A DNA stretch of 64,000 bases from Cinclus cinclus (lineage: Eukaryota > Chordata > Aves > Passeriformes > Cinclidae), in assembly GCF_963662255.1 (NCBI RefSeq), contig NC_085046.1, positions 48,499,797-48,563,796 of the forward strand. Reading direction: 5' to 3'. Every line of letters starts with the position of its first letter. The stretch's first letter is position 1. The notes beneath the pieces are model-generated. The model had not been told where the DNA came from, did not search any database, and saw only the letters and a list, made by a program, of their open reading frames with translations. This document shows positions 48,520-62,173 of this stretch, one piece after another. A program made the position numbers and the translations under genes.

Positions 48520-51500
48520 ATGTACCCATGTACATACCCATGTATTACTTTTGATTTTCATTAATTTGGTGGATATTCAAATAAATTGAATGAATGATTT
48601 ATGCAAATTTGGCTCTCGTTTTGAGAGATTTTTCATTATTCATGCTGTGTAATTGATTGTCTAAGTCTCACGGTCTTGTTTCTGCTCCAGGAGAGGAGAA
48701 GTCCTATAATTAAGGAGAATTCAAGATGGCCAAGCACCATCAGGACTGTTCTTCACACAAACATCAGTTATTACCAGCATCTAAAATATTTCCCCTTTCT
48801 GCAAAAGAAAAAATTGCTATATAAAAAAATCCCAGGCTTTTGACATACAAACCAAAGGGAAAAGGATAATTTAATGAGCCTGCTACTTCTTCCCTGCAGA
48901 AATTTTCACAATTATGTGGCACTCAGCCAGGAACAATCTTAAAAATTATCTGACAGTCATTTGCAAATACATCAAAATAATTTGTGATATAGGAGATATT
49001 CAGAGGAAATGTTGTCTTTTAAGACTTGGTCAGTGGTTTTACTCAGTTGATAAACTAAACTACCTTAAATTGATGTTCTTTTTTAGGTGATTTCCTTTAT
49101 AAACAAGTTAATATTGGTGTTGTTCCCCAAGTAATGACAGCTAGTCACTGACAGTGGCATGCACTGAAATCAGCACCTCTTGAGAAAAAGTGGTCAGAAC
49201 AACCAAGTATATGTTTTTTTAAGAAGTCCATTGCTTAAACAAAAGATCATGCATAAGAGATCTGAATGCCAAATGGATACTTCAGCTTGTTCATCACTGT
49301 TCCCTCTTCTTAACCCTTACATAGTTGTTACACTTGTGTAGGTCTTCTGTAAAAGAAGGAAAAGCATCTAAAGTCCATTTTATCATACAGATTAATAGAA
49401 AAATTAAGAATTCACAAGGGAAGGGAGTATTCTATACATTAGTATGTATAGAGATAGAGTCCTGAGTTGGACAAACCCTTAGCACAACCTATGAAGTAAT
49501 TATTTTTGTTCACTCTATATTTCCCTCTGTAACAGTCATTTAGGGTATTTTTATTTCATGGCTTTTGTTTCCTTAAATACTACACATGATTCCCACCCAT
49601 CCCTTTTTCTGGGCCCTTACATTATACTGTAACTAGCATGACAGCACAGGGGAACAGTCTCAAAGCAACACAGCTCCCAGAAATCTGGCATTTCCCAATC
49701 ATCTATCACTTAGCCCTTTTTTCCTCCCTCCAAATAATGGTCTCATAGCAAGTGCTGATAGAATACTCTTATAGTCAAATGCAGTGAAGGTCCTCTTAAA
49801 GAGATGTAGATACTGCCCTTCAGCAGGAGACTTGCCCTTCATATTACCGCAGTTCTGCCCCATTTTTGAACTCTGCCTGCCCTTTTATCACAAACCCAAA
49901 ATGTTACCTTGTCACCCTTCTGCAGTCCCTCTCTGCATCAGCTGGCCCTTACTAATTTGTCTTGAAGCTTCCTTTGTTCTTTTTCCCTGCTTCAAAATAA
50001 TTTTTATGCTCTGCTGCCTTTATAGGAAAATGTATTGATTCAAATAGAAAATCCATGTTGTTACTTCCTTCCTCTGACCTCTGTTTATTGATGATATTTG
50101 GAGAGATGGGAAGTTTGTACATCTGGAAAGCACTTACAGAAGAGATTTTCAGCAACAAAATCTCCACAATAAAAACAAGAGCCCTGAGTAGTGCTTAGAG
50201 AAAACATTCTGGTTTCTGTGAGCCAGCACTGCACCTTCAACAGCTATTTCACTCCGTCTCTAAAAAAAAAAATTTACCTTCATGTGTAAAATATGTTTCC
50301 TCTTGTACACTGATTAACACTGGTCTTTCATCTTTAATCTAGATCTGAAAATGCTGTCTCTGTGGCATCACAGCTCTTTATTTCACCTAATCACTGAACA
50401 TTCTGATCCCAGATATTTAATCTCCATGTGTCAAGTGTGTCAAGCTGGCTTAGAAAATGAGAATTGCAAATCACATTCTACAGAAGAGAAGTCAAAGTCT
50501 CCCATTATATGAGCAACATGATTATTTTATCTAAAACGGCAGATACAAAGCAACATCTAAGGATCTGACACCAATTAATATTGCCCCTAATTTCCTAAAA
50601 GAAAATCAGTGTGCATAATTCTTCACACGTTTACCCAAAAAAGGCCAGATCATTACCTGGCATTTTCTGGCACAACCCAGTTGAAGATATTAGGGCCATA
50701 CTGATTTACACCAGCTAAGGGTTTTGACCCCATGTTTGCTAACACTGCTCTGGTATTTTTCTTCTGTCTGTTGACTTTTTCATTAATTAACTAATACGTG
50801 ATTTATTTTAATGAATAGGACAATTTTCTTCAATTTGCTTTTGTAATTAAGGCACATGATCAACCACTTGTTATTCAAAAGTATGATGGTTAAGGTCTGT
50901 TTAAAGAAATTAAAAGCAGTAGTTTGCCTCTACAGCAGCATGTGGAGTCCTTTGAAAAGCTGTAGGGATTTGGAGAAAACAATTTTGAAGTCCTTACAAG
51001 CTAAGTACTGTGCACAGACACATTATAAAGCTCTTTTCCATTTCTCAACAAGAACAATGACTGTAATAGAAATAAAAGCATAAAAAAATTAAAGTTATAG
51101 TAGCCATGGAGCACACATTCACTGCATAAATATGCCTGATATTAATTGAAATGTATTAACTGCAAAAATATTAACCCTATTCTAAGGTAGGAAGAGAGTA
51201 GAACACTGAATTAAGTTACACTAGTGATTTATTTCTTTTACTGGTATATTGCATTTTATTCCAAATTAATTCCAACCTGCATGAATAACTGAAATCCCCA
51301 CATGTCAGAGACAGGCTGGTTTTGTGGCATTTCCACATAGGTCTCTAGCAGGAAAGGTTACCTCATACCTGTTCCTATGTAAACTGCAGGTTGATGAGAT
51401 ACTGTCAGAAGACTTATGTTGTTCCTGAACTTCTTGGTGTTTTGCTTTACTTCAGTAACTTCCAAACTTTATGCTGCATCATTCTATTACAGCAGCACAA

Positions 51501-54500
51501 GAACAGCCTTGACATGTGTGTGATAAGTTTGCTTTCAGATGTGGGCATAAGATAACCAAAGATATACCAGGGTTTACACAGTCCAAATATTTATGGGAAA
51601 AGTAAACTGTTTAAAAGTAGGATAAAACAGGAGAAGTAACAGGAGATAAATAACAGGAGAAAACAATTGTTTGCATTTTTATCTTGTGAGATGAAGCATA
51701 GAAGAATTCAGCAACTTGCTTGGAGACCTGATTCTTGATCTGATGCTTGCCACCAGACCAGTGCTTTAACCAGTGTTAATTCACAACTTCTGTGTAAAGC
51801 TAAGTCTTGTTTTTCTCTTTTTTTTTCAGTAGAAAGAGTTAGGAGAGTCTATTGGAAGACTGGCAAGAAATATGAGAACCCATTTCAAAATGACCATGTA
51901 ACCCATAACAGTGTTTTTTACTGTACTGCCGCAATTCACTAAAATCCCATTGAAAGAACTAGTGTCCTTCATTTGAAAAGGAGCAAACATAAGAAATTAT
52001 TTAATGTTGCAAAAGGATGGGAAAAAGTTTGCAGCTTCCAAAACATGAGGTTCTGGCCCACAGTGACGTGCATGCCAGGAACATGCACAGAAAGGTTCTA
52101 GAACAACTATTTTTAATTGAGGAGCTTACACAAGCAGCAGAAGCCACAGGAAAGCACAAACTAAAGTGAAGGTAATGTACTGAAAAAGGAGTGCAGCTCT
52201 GAAGAATAGCCTAAAAAGAGAACCATGTGTGCAGAATTATATCTACAAAATGTTGGCAATGAAATATGTTCTATTCTATTCCTTGTGGGTTTAGGAAAAT
52301 GGGATTTTTTAAATTTTTTAAAATAAAGATTTTTTTTTTCATCTTTTATTCTCCACCAATCAGCAGAACCTCAAATCTGACTTTTCTAAAAGGGAATAAT
52401 GGTTCTTGTTTACTAGACAAGCATGGTTTGTTTATATCATAAACTGTGTAAAAATAAATAAAGTTTTTTACATGATTTTAAATAGATTTTTTAAAGTATG
52501 GAGAACTGGTGATAAATTTTGGCCTAAATTTACACTGCAGAAGACCAAAATTCAGATACTATACATATATTAAAACAGCTAAATAAACTAAGTCATTTAG
52601 GAATAACTCAGCACATCTAATTTAAGATACCTTTAAATGTTTAACACTGAGCTCTGATGTCTAAAATTTCAGAGTTTCCTTCCTCAAAAAAGATTATCCT
52701 TTTCCAAGGAGTGGCATACCTTTGTTACAGTCACTGTTTAGAATTGTGCCAGTACTTTCTGGGTAAATATTATTGTCCTGTGATGAAAGGATGTTCACTC
52801 ACAGGGCCATTTCAAACTGTCATTCAGACAACCTAAAGAATGACACAGAAGATGCAAAGAACTTGAGATACTGGGTAATACTGATCTTGTATATCAGATT
52901 GCTACCCCAGTATTGGCTAGGACATTTTCTGATAAGTACGCTGATCTCAGCCTTCACAGAATTTTTCCAGCTTAATTTTTAAGGTAAAATGAGTCTGTGT
53001 AAGGCCTGGATTGCTTGAGCCGCACCTTTGAAGAAGTACAAATCTTCTCAAACTAAAAAACAGTACTGATTTTGTACCTCATTCCCTTTAAAAGTTTATT
53101 AAAGAAAGGCCAGACTAAGACTATAACCATCGACTCATTAGAGCAGCAGGAAATATGGATTCCCTCCATCAAAACTAAAAGCCAGTTTATTTATTTTCCA
53201 CTTGACACACAAACAATAAGCCAAACAAGCCCATTCCCAAAACCTGACATTGTCAGTTCTGAGCCTCCCAGGTTTACCTATGATTTACTATTCACAAATA
53301 TTCATACATCTTTGATGTCCAAAGTACCTATCTTCCATTTTTACCCCTTGCTCACTTTGAAGTTTTCAGCAAAACTCGGATAATGCCCACATGATAATGT
53401 TAAGGACACAATCTTTCTCCAAATAAATTTCTATAACCGTCCACTTCTTGTTATCATCTTTTCCATTAGTGTCATTCCATTAATATGCTTTCTCTCATAC
53501 CTTTAATTATTTCCTCTTTTCTACCTTCAGTGTTTTTTCCTCTTTTTTTTTAATTTTGTTAATTTCTCTTTATTGCTGGATGCTTTGTATTGTTTCCCCT
53601 CTACATTTTTGTTCATTGTTTTTCCTTCTGTCTTTCAAAGAATTTCAGCCATCTTTTATCCTACTCCTAGATCATTTTTTAGATTCTGTTCCTTTCAACT
53701 TGTTTTCTTCTGTTTTTTTACCCATTTTCTTTTGATTCCTGACATAGATTTGGCTTTCTCAAAATGTTTTCCTGGAAATACCTCTGACATACCATCAGTG
53801 TTTGAACCAGGATGATTTCTTCTCCATAGCTGACAATAGCATGAAAGAATGGACTTGACATCAAAGACCCAAAAGAAAAAGCCTCTGTTAAGAGCCCCTC
53901 TAAATGTCCAGAGGAATTCCTAATTAAAATAAGAACTAATAGAACTGAATTTTTTGTACCTATAGTGCTATGCCCTGTTAATATATGTTATGCTGTCTGT
54001 GAAAAATGAAGTGCAATATAAGACAAAAGTTGAAATACTCCAGGAAAATACCATTCAGGAAACTATCTGGTCTCACAGTCTCCACGGATTTAAATACAAA
54101 ATGCCATATGAGCACCAAACTACAGTCCTACTGAAAGAAAAAAATTGATAAACCCAGAACTAATAATGCCTAAACTTTTAATTTCTTCAGCATATCCAGA
54201 CAAATAGTTGTTTTACTGTGAAAACAATAGTGTGTATATGCATACATATAGTTTTGGTCTGGCTCTTACGGAATACAATATTTAGTGGTCCACAGGAGGC
54301 AGTGTACATGTTGTACTAATTACACTTTGAAGACATACTCTCTGGTTTATGTCAGGAGCACAGAACACAGCATGTGCATGCTGTTTCCTACCTGATTTGT
54401 TCAGTACATGGGCTTTTAAGCCAGAAGGTCTCTAATTCAACATGGGCAGTCCTTATGACTGCAAATATGGGACTCAATATTGTCAATACTGGATTTAAAA

Positions 54501-55639
54501 AGATATAATGATAACCTGGGTGGCCTTTTTTTGTGTGTCATGGGAATTGGAATCATTACAAGAGGAGTCTTCTCCACAGTCATAATTAATATGTATGGAA
54601 ATGCTTCAGTCTGGCTTTACCTGCCTTGAAAACACTTTGGCAGAGCCTTTAGCTACTGGCTTGAGTTTAGTTGCCTGAAAATCCCTCTAGATTCAGGTAT
54701 GAAAGACTACCTCCAACAAAATTACCTGAATTCTCACTGTCTCCTCACTTTGTTCTGCTCTTTGCTGCTGTTTATCTTTTACAGTCACCTCAGCTTCTCC
54801 TCTTCAGATTTGCAGAACCTCCAATAGGATTGCAGTTAGTGGCCAAAGCAGAGGAAAAGTACAGGGTCACTGATTTCAGCTCCAGTTTGGGGGAGTGTTT
54901 TAGCACAAGTTTATTCCTGATAAGGTGATGTTGCTAGACAAGAGAAAAATGTGACCCAATCCATTAGTTGCATCTATTGATTCTGATGGACTCATCATTA
55001 GGACCAGGTCCCTCTACAGCACAAGTTGCCATATAGTGGATTTTCTCAGTAAAATACTTGATGCTTTTTTAAATTATTCTATTTTTAGAAAACTTATATC
55101 TTTTAAAACAATGACAGAAGTGTTCTGAGAAGAATTTTAGTGGAAATCAGTTAAGATATGGGATGTCTGTACTATTTGGGTTTTCTCTGGGTATCCCTTT
55201 TAACTGGTAATACATGCATGAAGACTATATCCTCAAGAGATGGTTACAACACGCTAAAGAAAAGTATGTTTTTCTTAAGTATGCTTGAGACCGGCACACA
55301 CCATATGCAGCCAAGAGGAAAGGAAATGCAACCTATTTTCTATAAAATCTGAAGTAGCCTCACATTAAACAAAAAGAAAAACAACTGATCAATGCTTACA
55401 GTTCAGTGATGAGTAATTCTGTGCTAGCAAACAATAATATTTTCACCACTTTCTTCATGCTGCTTGTCTCTTAGGAATAGCTAGCACTTATTGATTACTA
55501 TTAGAGGGGACTGAAGGAGCACATGGTTAAAAAGAGCAGCAGTAGCAACAGGCAACCTTTGCCTGTTACTTTTTCTTAAAGACCCTGAAAAACAGTAAAT
55601 GAAGGGTCAGCTGTGGACTCCATGATTTTTTCTATCCAA
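48520..55639. other. gene-free AT-rich stretch
   Basis: Seven kilobases without a recognisable exon, RNA gene or transposon. A T-rich, low-GC segment at 53500-53800 holds open frames without family features. Confidence 0.4.
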
Positions 55640-56060
55640 GACTACTTAGGAAGGAGTATTAGGCATGGGGATTGCAGATTCTGGGGCATGAAACAAGGGG
55701 GCTTGCATCAGTGAGGCAGACCATGGAGGGGGTAACGCCCATGACTGAGGGGTGCACCTGTGAAGTGCACAGGTTGATACCACTGACAACCACCAAACAC
55801 AGGAGCCACAAGGCAGGAGCAGGGCCCAGTCCCAGGCAGTGTTCAACTGGACATGGCTCCAGCCTCCTCCTAAGACCCAGGGCAAAGATAGCACACTGCA
55901 CCAGTTGGTGGACCCAAACAGAGGGGTGGCAGAGATGGTGGGCATGACACTGGTCCCAAAAGAGACATGCAAATCATCTCTGATCTTTCCAAGGAGGAGA
56001 AGACAAGCCTTGTGAGGCCTGACAAAGAGGACCCAGCACCAGCACTTGGCTTGATGGCCT
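55640..56060. other. GC-richer segment of unknown nature
   Basis: About 420 bp are noticeably richer in G and C than either flank and hold overlapping open frames on both strands, none recognisable. It includes a small inverted repeat (ACCTGTG/CACAGGT, near 55758). It could be a decayed repeat fragment or an unrecognised exon or regulatory region. I cannot decide between these. Confidence 0.35.
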
Positions 56061-58301
56061 AAGAAAAAGCTTAATTATTTAAAAAGTACAATGTGCAGTA
56101 CAGAAAAGTCCTCAGGTATTTAAAACACAGAGGCAAGGGAGTTACAGGAGGTCAAGGGAGAGCAGCATTTGTTCACACTTCTGATATGTTAATTAAGGCA
56201 GGTCATTTACCTCCATAAAATGTGCCTTAGCGCAACTTTGGTAACAACTTTCTCTATATACTCTTTTCACTGTTGTTGTCAGTAGACATTCCAGAAGCCA
56301 GAGGAAGACATTAAAACTACTGATTTCAAAATCTCTGGTTCTGAGATCTGGACAGCTCACCATTTTCTCTCCATTCATGCCCTTTTCTCCTCCTATCCAT
56401 TCAGCAATAAACACCAGCAAGGTGTGTCAGCTGCCCTGGAATTGGGGGCAGATATTATGTTAATGTTTTTTATCTGCATACCATATCTCCACTGAGTGAT
56501 GACAGAGTTGCTGAGACCAAATGGCTTAATAAAAAATATGGGACATGGAACTTTTGGGGGTGGGTGGACGAGGTGTCTAAAAAGGCATTGCAATCTCAAA
56601 ACTTTAAATAACTGATTCCAGTGTAGATCTCGTCCAGGAGGGGGCTGGAATGTAATAGAACACATGGGGATCTTTGTCTAGATCTACAGCGTCAAGATAA
56701 AATACATCTTTATATAGTTGTGGGTTAGCTCCTAGAATCCTGATATGGCTATGAACCATGCAGAAAAAAGTAGTGAAGATATTATCGCCTTGATAATATC
56801 ATTAAACCTAATAGTTCACAGGCAATCAGATGGGGAGTACAAGTACAAGGGAGCAGTGAACATAGGAATAATCAGAGGCCAGAAGATACCAGGGCCTAAC
56901 AAAGTTTTTCAAAATATATATATTTTTAAAGATCTGCACAAAAAACTTCCAATTTTGCCCTTCCTGTGCGCAATGGAGAATGCGTGACACTGTTTTTCAA
57001 CAAATTTGTCAAATGGGCAGTGTCATGGTACCATGGGTCAGCCTTGTATATAAATGCAGAAGCTGAGTATGAGTTCGGTCATGTGAAATATAAAATTAAA
57101 GATACGGATAGGCTCCTCACTGGAACTTGCTCCTTGCTTCACCAGATTGACAAGAATGCTTTATCCCTAAGGTGCTGCTTAATAGTTTAACTGAGTGCAC
57201 AACATGATTGCCCTTGTTTTGCCTTTAGCTTTCCAAATAGAGGAGAGGGGGTAACAATTGAGAAAGTCAAAAACAAGAAACTATGTCCCCAACTCAAACA
57301 CCTCTATCATGAATGCAGTAAAGGTTTTTAAGAATAAATCCTTGATGAGGAGCTTGTAAAAATATATTTTGTCAGTTGACTATGGGATGAAAGATTAGAG
57401 CTCTTCTTAAAAACCAAAAACAAACAAACAAACAAACACTAACAAAAAACCAAACTATTTGAACATCTTGTAACTTTATAAACTTCAGTAACTTTGAAGT
57501 GCATTTTACTCATGAAATAAGTACAAACTTCTTCCAGCTTTTTCTTAATGTAATTTAAAGGTTGTTTCAAGATAATTGACAGAATGGGCTTTGGCCTCTA
57601 TGGTAGTGTGGTCTGTAAAACTTTTACTGGGTGCTCAGCATTGAAATACCTCTCTCAAGATATAGCCAGTGTACATTAGAGCAAAAAAATGCACACACAA
57701 AAGTGTGTTCCTCCATTAAGATGCGGAAGCTGGCCGTGCCCAAGCTGTATACAAGTGTCTCCTGGTAACATGTTGGCTGTGTAAGCTTCTGGGCTTGATT
57801 AGGTTAGGAAGAAGAGTGTGCATGGAACCTGAAAGGCCAACACTCAAGTTTGTGAGAAAGATGCAGTTTGTTCTATTTGTGCAATTCTTTGCCTCTTCAC
57901 CAAACTCATATTACATTTCTGAATTTACCCACAAAAACTTTGAAAACATATTGAAAATTCTTGTGATTATTTCAGATAAAGAAATTAACTTACAGAAATT
58001 ATGAATGGTATTCTTTCAGCTAACCATGCACCATATTTTGAAGACAAAATCAGAATAATAAAGATATTTAGAAAAGTATTTCGTTTGTTCTATCCAAGTA
58101 GTCTTGAATGTTTACATTAGAAAAGCAGCAATCATAAGTTTAGGACAGGCAGCACTGTCTGCTGCAGAGTAATGACTCAAAGTTAGCTAAATTAGGCATG
58201 ATGAACCAGCCTGAAGCTTTCAGTGAGTTCATTAAAGCACACCATGAAAAACCCAGCCTAGCCAGAAGAGCTGAAATGGCTGGTGGAAAAAAGCATAGCT
58301 A
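56061..58301. other. gene-free stretch with (AAAC)n at 57411-57455
   Basis: No supported gene. An (AAAC)n/(CAAA)n tract spans 57411-57455. Two plus-strand open frames at 56745-57190 overlap in different frames and show no recognisable domain. Confidence 0.4.
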
Positions 58302-58307
58302 GTTCAG
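58302..58307. repeat. target-site duplication GTTCAG, left copy
   Basis: GTTCAG immediately precedes the LTR terminus TGTTGTGG and is repeated exactly at 58848-58853. Confidence 0.85.
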
Positions 58308-58847
58308 TGTTGTGGTGCATAAATGGCGTGTTCTGATGTCCCCTTTGTTAATGGTTTAACCTGAGTTTTAGCCTCCTACCCTTGTAGAATGTTACTTGTT
58401 CCACCTATCCCTGTTGTCAGTCCACCCGGTACCTCCCTAGCTTGGACATCCCTTTTGGAGATCCCTTAAACCTCCAAGCTCCATTGGCCCATGTGACCCA
58501 TTCTCCTCCCCCTGCTTCCTACATAGGTTCTTTCTTATGTAAACCCTGCTTTTTGCTCCTCCCCAGGATATCCCCAATTGGTTAAATATTTGTGCCCTCC
58601 CCTAGAACCTCCCCTGTTTAAAAGTCCCTGAGCGGCCAGTTTCTTGGTCTTTTGTCTCTGACCCTTCCCTGGAGTAAAGCGTTCTTGGAAACCATACAGA
58701 AGACCTCTACCTCATCCTTGCCTCCACTTGCACCTGTTATATCTGTGCCATAGGGCATCTGCTCTAAGCTGTATCCCTAATCGCTTTTGGGGAAGAGCCC
58801 ACTCTTGGTGTGATTCTGGGATCTAGCCTTGACTCTGGCACTGATCA
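58308..58847 (+). repeat. solo LTR, fourth ERV family
   Basis: This 540-bp LTR starts TGTTGTGG and ends CTGATCA, flanked by a perfect 6-bp duplication. On the plus strand a TATA-like TTTAAAA lies at 58617-58623 and a polyadenylation-like AGTAAA at 58673-58678, about 55 bp apart. The U3 region is pyrimidine-rich (CCTCCC, CTCCTCCCC), unlike the AT-rich flanks. A 6-bp duplication is typical of alpha/betaretrovirus-like (ERVK-type) integrases, so it probably belongs to that class. No coding remnant adjoins it. Confidence 0.83.
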
Positions 58848-58853
58848 GTTCAG
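58848..58853. repeat. target-site duplication GTTCAG, right copy
   Basis: Exact match to 58302-58307, directly after the CA terminus. Confidence 0.85.
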
Positions 58854-59823
58854 CTTGACAAAAAACAAAAGTCTGTTGGGACAAAATCCGCTTTGGGCAC
58901 ATCTGGCAAACTAGGCCTTCCTGTCCATATCCTGTAGCTGCACAGCATGAGAAGTTGGAAGAAAACACAGAAAAACAGGGCCTTGAAGCCAGTTTAAGGA
59001 ATTAGAGGCAACTCAGTGCTGAAAAGCATCTGAATATAAGCACAAGAGCAGCTGCAATTGTGGAGACAGGAAAAAGCAGCTGGAACAAGACAGCTAGAAG
59101 GATGCCCAAACATGGGCAGAAAACTGCTGCTGAAGAGGCAGAGGCAGGATCCCACATTCCAGGCTCCGCTTGCCTGCCCCACTTTAAAAAATTGAGAGCT
59201 GTGTACTCACCTTCTCTAAGAGATCTCTTTTCCTGTGGAGATCCTCATATGTTACATTCTAACAGAGGTAGCAGAGAAAACATTACATACCTAGTCTGGT
59301 TTTTAAGTATGAATGAGGAGGACATGAAGGGAGTATGCTAGTTATTCTCAGGACTCCCACCTCCAGATGTTGTGACAAATGTCTGAAGAATCACTGTTGT
59401 TAAAATTTCAACATTTATCTGAAAGCAACAGTTTTTGAAAACTATGCTGTGGAGAGAGAGGGAGTAAAGAATGGAATATAAAAGAAGAAAACACCAAAAT
59501 GCCCAAACAGAAAGACTGGGACTTTTTTCAACTAAGTGCTTTCTCTGTGATTCACTGATTCATAGAAATGAAACTTGTCACAGCAGACTGTTTCTAATAG
59601 AGGCCCACAGGCACCGTGCAGACCTTCTGAGCAGATGGGAGACTCATTGCACGCAACCTAGTATTGCAGGCATAAAAATTCCTTAAGTTCAGCTCATTAT
59701 CTTTGGGCTTCTATTTCTTGTTGAATACTCTCATCAGCAGACTATACAGCAAGAATTTTGCCACCATCTTTTTTACAAGGTGTGTGCACAGACATGAAAA
59801 TCCTGATGTAATATGTAAATTAT

Positions 59824-59852
59824 ACAAGGAAAATATGTAATATTTTCCTTGT
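59824..59852. repeat. perfect 13-bp inverted repeat with 3-nt loop
   Basis: The arm ACAAGGAAAATAT (59824-59836) is exactly complementary to ATATTTTCCTTGT (59840-59852) across the loop GTA. It could form a hairpin or cruciform. The arms are AT-rich and lack a following T-run or transposon context, so no function is assigned. Confidence 0.92.
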
Positions 59853-62149
59853 GTGGTATAGGAATACTCTTAAATTCCAAACACTTCAGAAGCTGAAGCA
59901 ACCATTTGATACCCACCTTTCCTGATAAGTTAAATAAAAATGATAATCATATCTATTAAATGCTAAACACCTATTTGCTTCTTCCAGCTAACTGGTCTGG
60001 AAACACATCTAAATTAAAGCAGGCTGGTGCAAATGTATTAATCCAATAGCAGCAATAGGAACATCCTTGTAAATCAGAGCTGATCGGGTGCCAAGCGAGC
60101 TTGAAGATACTTTACAGCTTTCACCTTTGCTTTGCTCAAGTTAGTATGAAAAAGATAACTCGTGTCTTTGACCTTATGAAGCAGCTTTCGTCTATAAATG
60201 TGAAGATTTCTAAGGAGAGACAATAATCTTCACTAAGATGAATTTGCTACTAATGGTACAAAAAATTGGTCATATGCATATTTCCTCAGGGGTGAAATCT
60301 ATTTAAAAACAGTATACATCAAAGAAAAACACTTGAAGATCTTCCTGTTTGGCATGGAATCTGGGACTTCTACAACCAAATGGAAAAAATATAATTGTGT
60401 GATTTGAAGAACTCTATGTATTAAACACACTTCTCACCCATACCTCCAAAAGATTTCAAGAAGAGTCATATTTTGATGACATTTTAGAAGTGTATATACT
60501 GAAAAATACCCCACATATTTCATATTTGCTTTCACATTTCTAGAACAAAACCGACAATAATACCTGTGAAATTCCAGAAGAATTTTATCTTGAACAACAT
60601 CAGGATCCTAACACTGAAAACAAAACTATGCTTCCAGAAAAAAAATCATCACCTTATTATCTATTTTATCCTATCTTCTTTGCATCTTAGAAAAGCTCAG
60701 AGTTTTTTTTCATCCCACTCAATGACTAAAGGAAGTAACATGTAGCGAATTAAGTTATTTAATCTAAGCTTAACAAGTTATCTTGTATTTGTAATATTGA
60801 TAATGAGTTGCTTTTCAGGTAGTGGAAAAATATCTTTTTCATCCTTCTTATCAATTAGAGGCTTGACTTCAACTTAACTTTCTTCTGTAATACATTGTAG
60901 ATCTGAACTGAAATTATTGGCATTATGATGTAATAATGTAAAATTTGTGTAAGAGAAAGTTTAAGTAAAATGTAGCCAGATTGTTAGAAAGAAGGTAAAT
61001 ATAGCAGTACTGTAACAATTCAGTTTTCAGTAGACTAACTGCTAAAAAAAAGATGAAGAAAAGGCACCTGACTTGGCAGACACCCCCAGATTAATGAAAA
61101 ATCTTAACATAAGAACTAGGTCTCCTGCATCCTAGCTCATCTCTCTCTCCTTTGCTGTACACCATCTTCTTATAATAAGGGTGGGAAACAATTTTTTTCA
61201 AATAAATTGTTTGAAACAAGTAGGGAAAAGAAGGAGGTTACCCATAAAGGGATAAATAATATGGGTGTCCTTGGGACAACAAACACTTTTATCAGCACAA
61301 CCTGAGTAGATGAGTTCTTTTGAATGATGATTAATAAAGACATTTGGACGTCAGTCAACATACAGGATCCTGCACATGTTACATTTATTTTTTCCATCAT
61401 TGAAGATGGCATAATTCCCTACAGGATTAGTATTTCAAAAAGACAGAATTTGGCTTCAACAATATAGTGGAAAGTGTGCAAGTTCTCACAGATGCCCTCC
61501 CTCATAAGTGAACTAGAATATACTAGGCAATAACGTTTATTGGCTACAAGCCATATCTGTGATTACATCTTCTGTCAGGCATAGTGTAAGAATATGTTTA
61601 GCAGCAGATTTGATGCAGGCAGCCAGGCTTCTATAATGAAGTGCTTTTTCAGTTCTGAAATCCTGTTTTTCAAACTGTCTGGTATTGTACAGCAGAAAAA
61701 GTTTTGGCAGAATGAAAGTTCCTGCTTTTTATCCCCATTTCTATTTACCTGTCTGGAAAACAATCTGAATTTTCACTGCAATTCTTGACATTTCCCTTAT
61801 CTATTTTCCTTTCTCATTAGTCTGCCTCATGACAAAATATGGGTGCAAATACTAAATCTACTTTATAGTCAACACATCTGGTGCATATTGATAGATTTTC
61901 CATACACTAATGTCTTGGGTTTGAGGATTTTTTTACCAGAAGCATAAGAACATGTTCCTCCTTAGCTGGAATATGTTCAAGAAAAATCCTTGCAGATAAA
62001 AGACTGTTACTCACCTAAAGGAAGCAGGTGGCATAATTCTAAGGAAGCAATGCAGGCATACAGATGACAGGGGAAAGATGTGTTTTCTATCTTTTATATG
62101 AAGATTTGTTTGGCTGGTTCATTTGATTTACCTTTTCAATTATATATAT

Positions 62150-62173
62150 GAAGAAATTTTCATTAATTTCTTC
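62150..62173. repeat. 9-bp inverted repeat
   Basis: GAAGAAATT (62150-62158) pairs perfectly with AATTTCTTC (62165-62173) around a 6-nt loop. In DNA this AT-rich, such a stem may well be chance. Confidence 0.8.

Noticed and set aside
47799..48524. Perfect target duplication for the solo LTR at 47804
   Set aside because: Flanks ATGAC and ATGTA share only three of five bases, so it is reported only as a possible decayed duplication.
56745..57190. Two overlapping plus-strand open frames that might be an exon or pseudogene
   Set aside because: They lie in different frames, have no family signature and no convincing splice signals.
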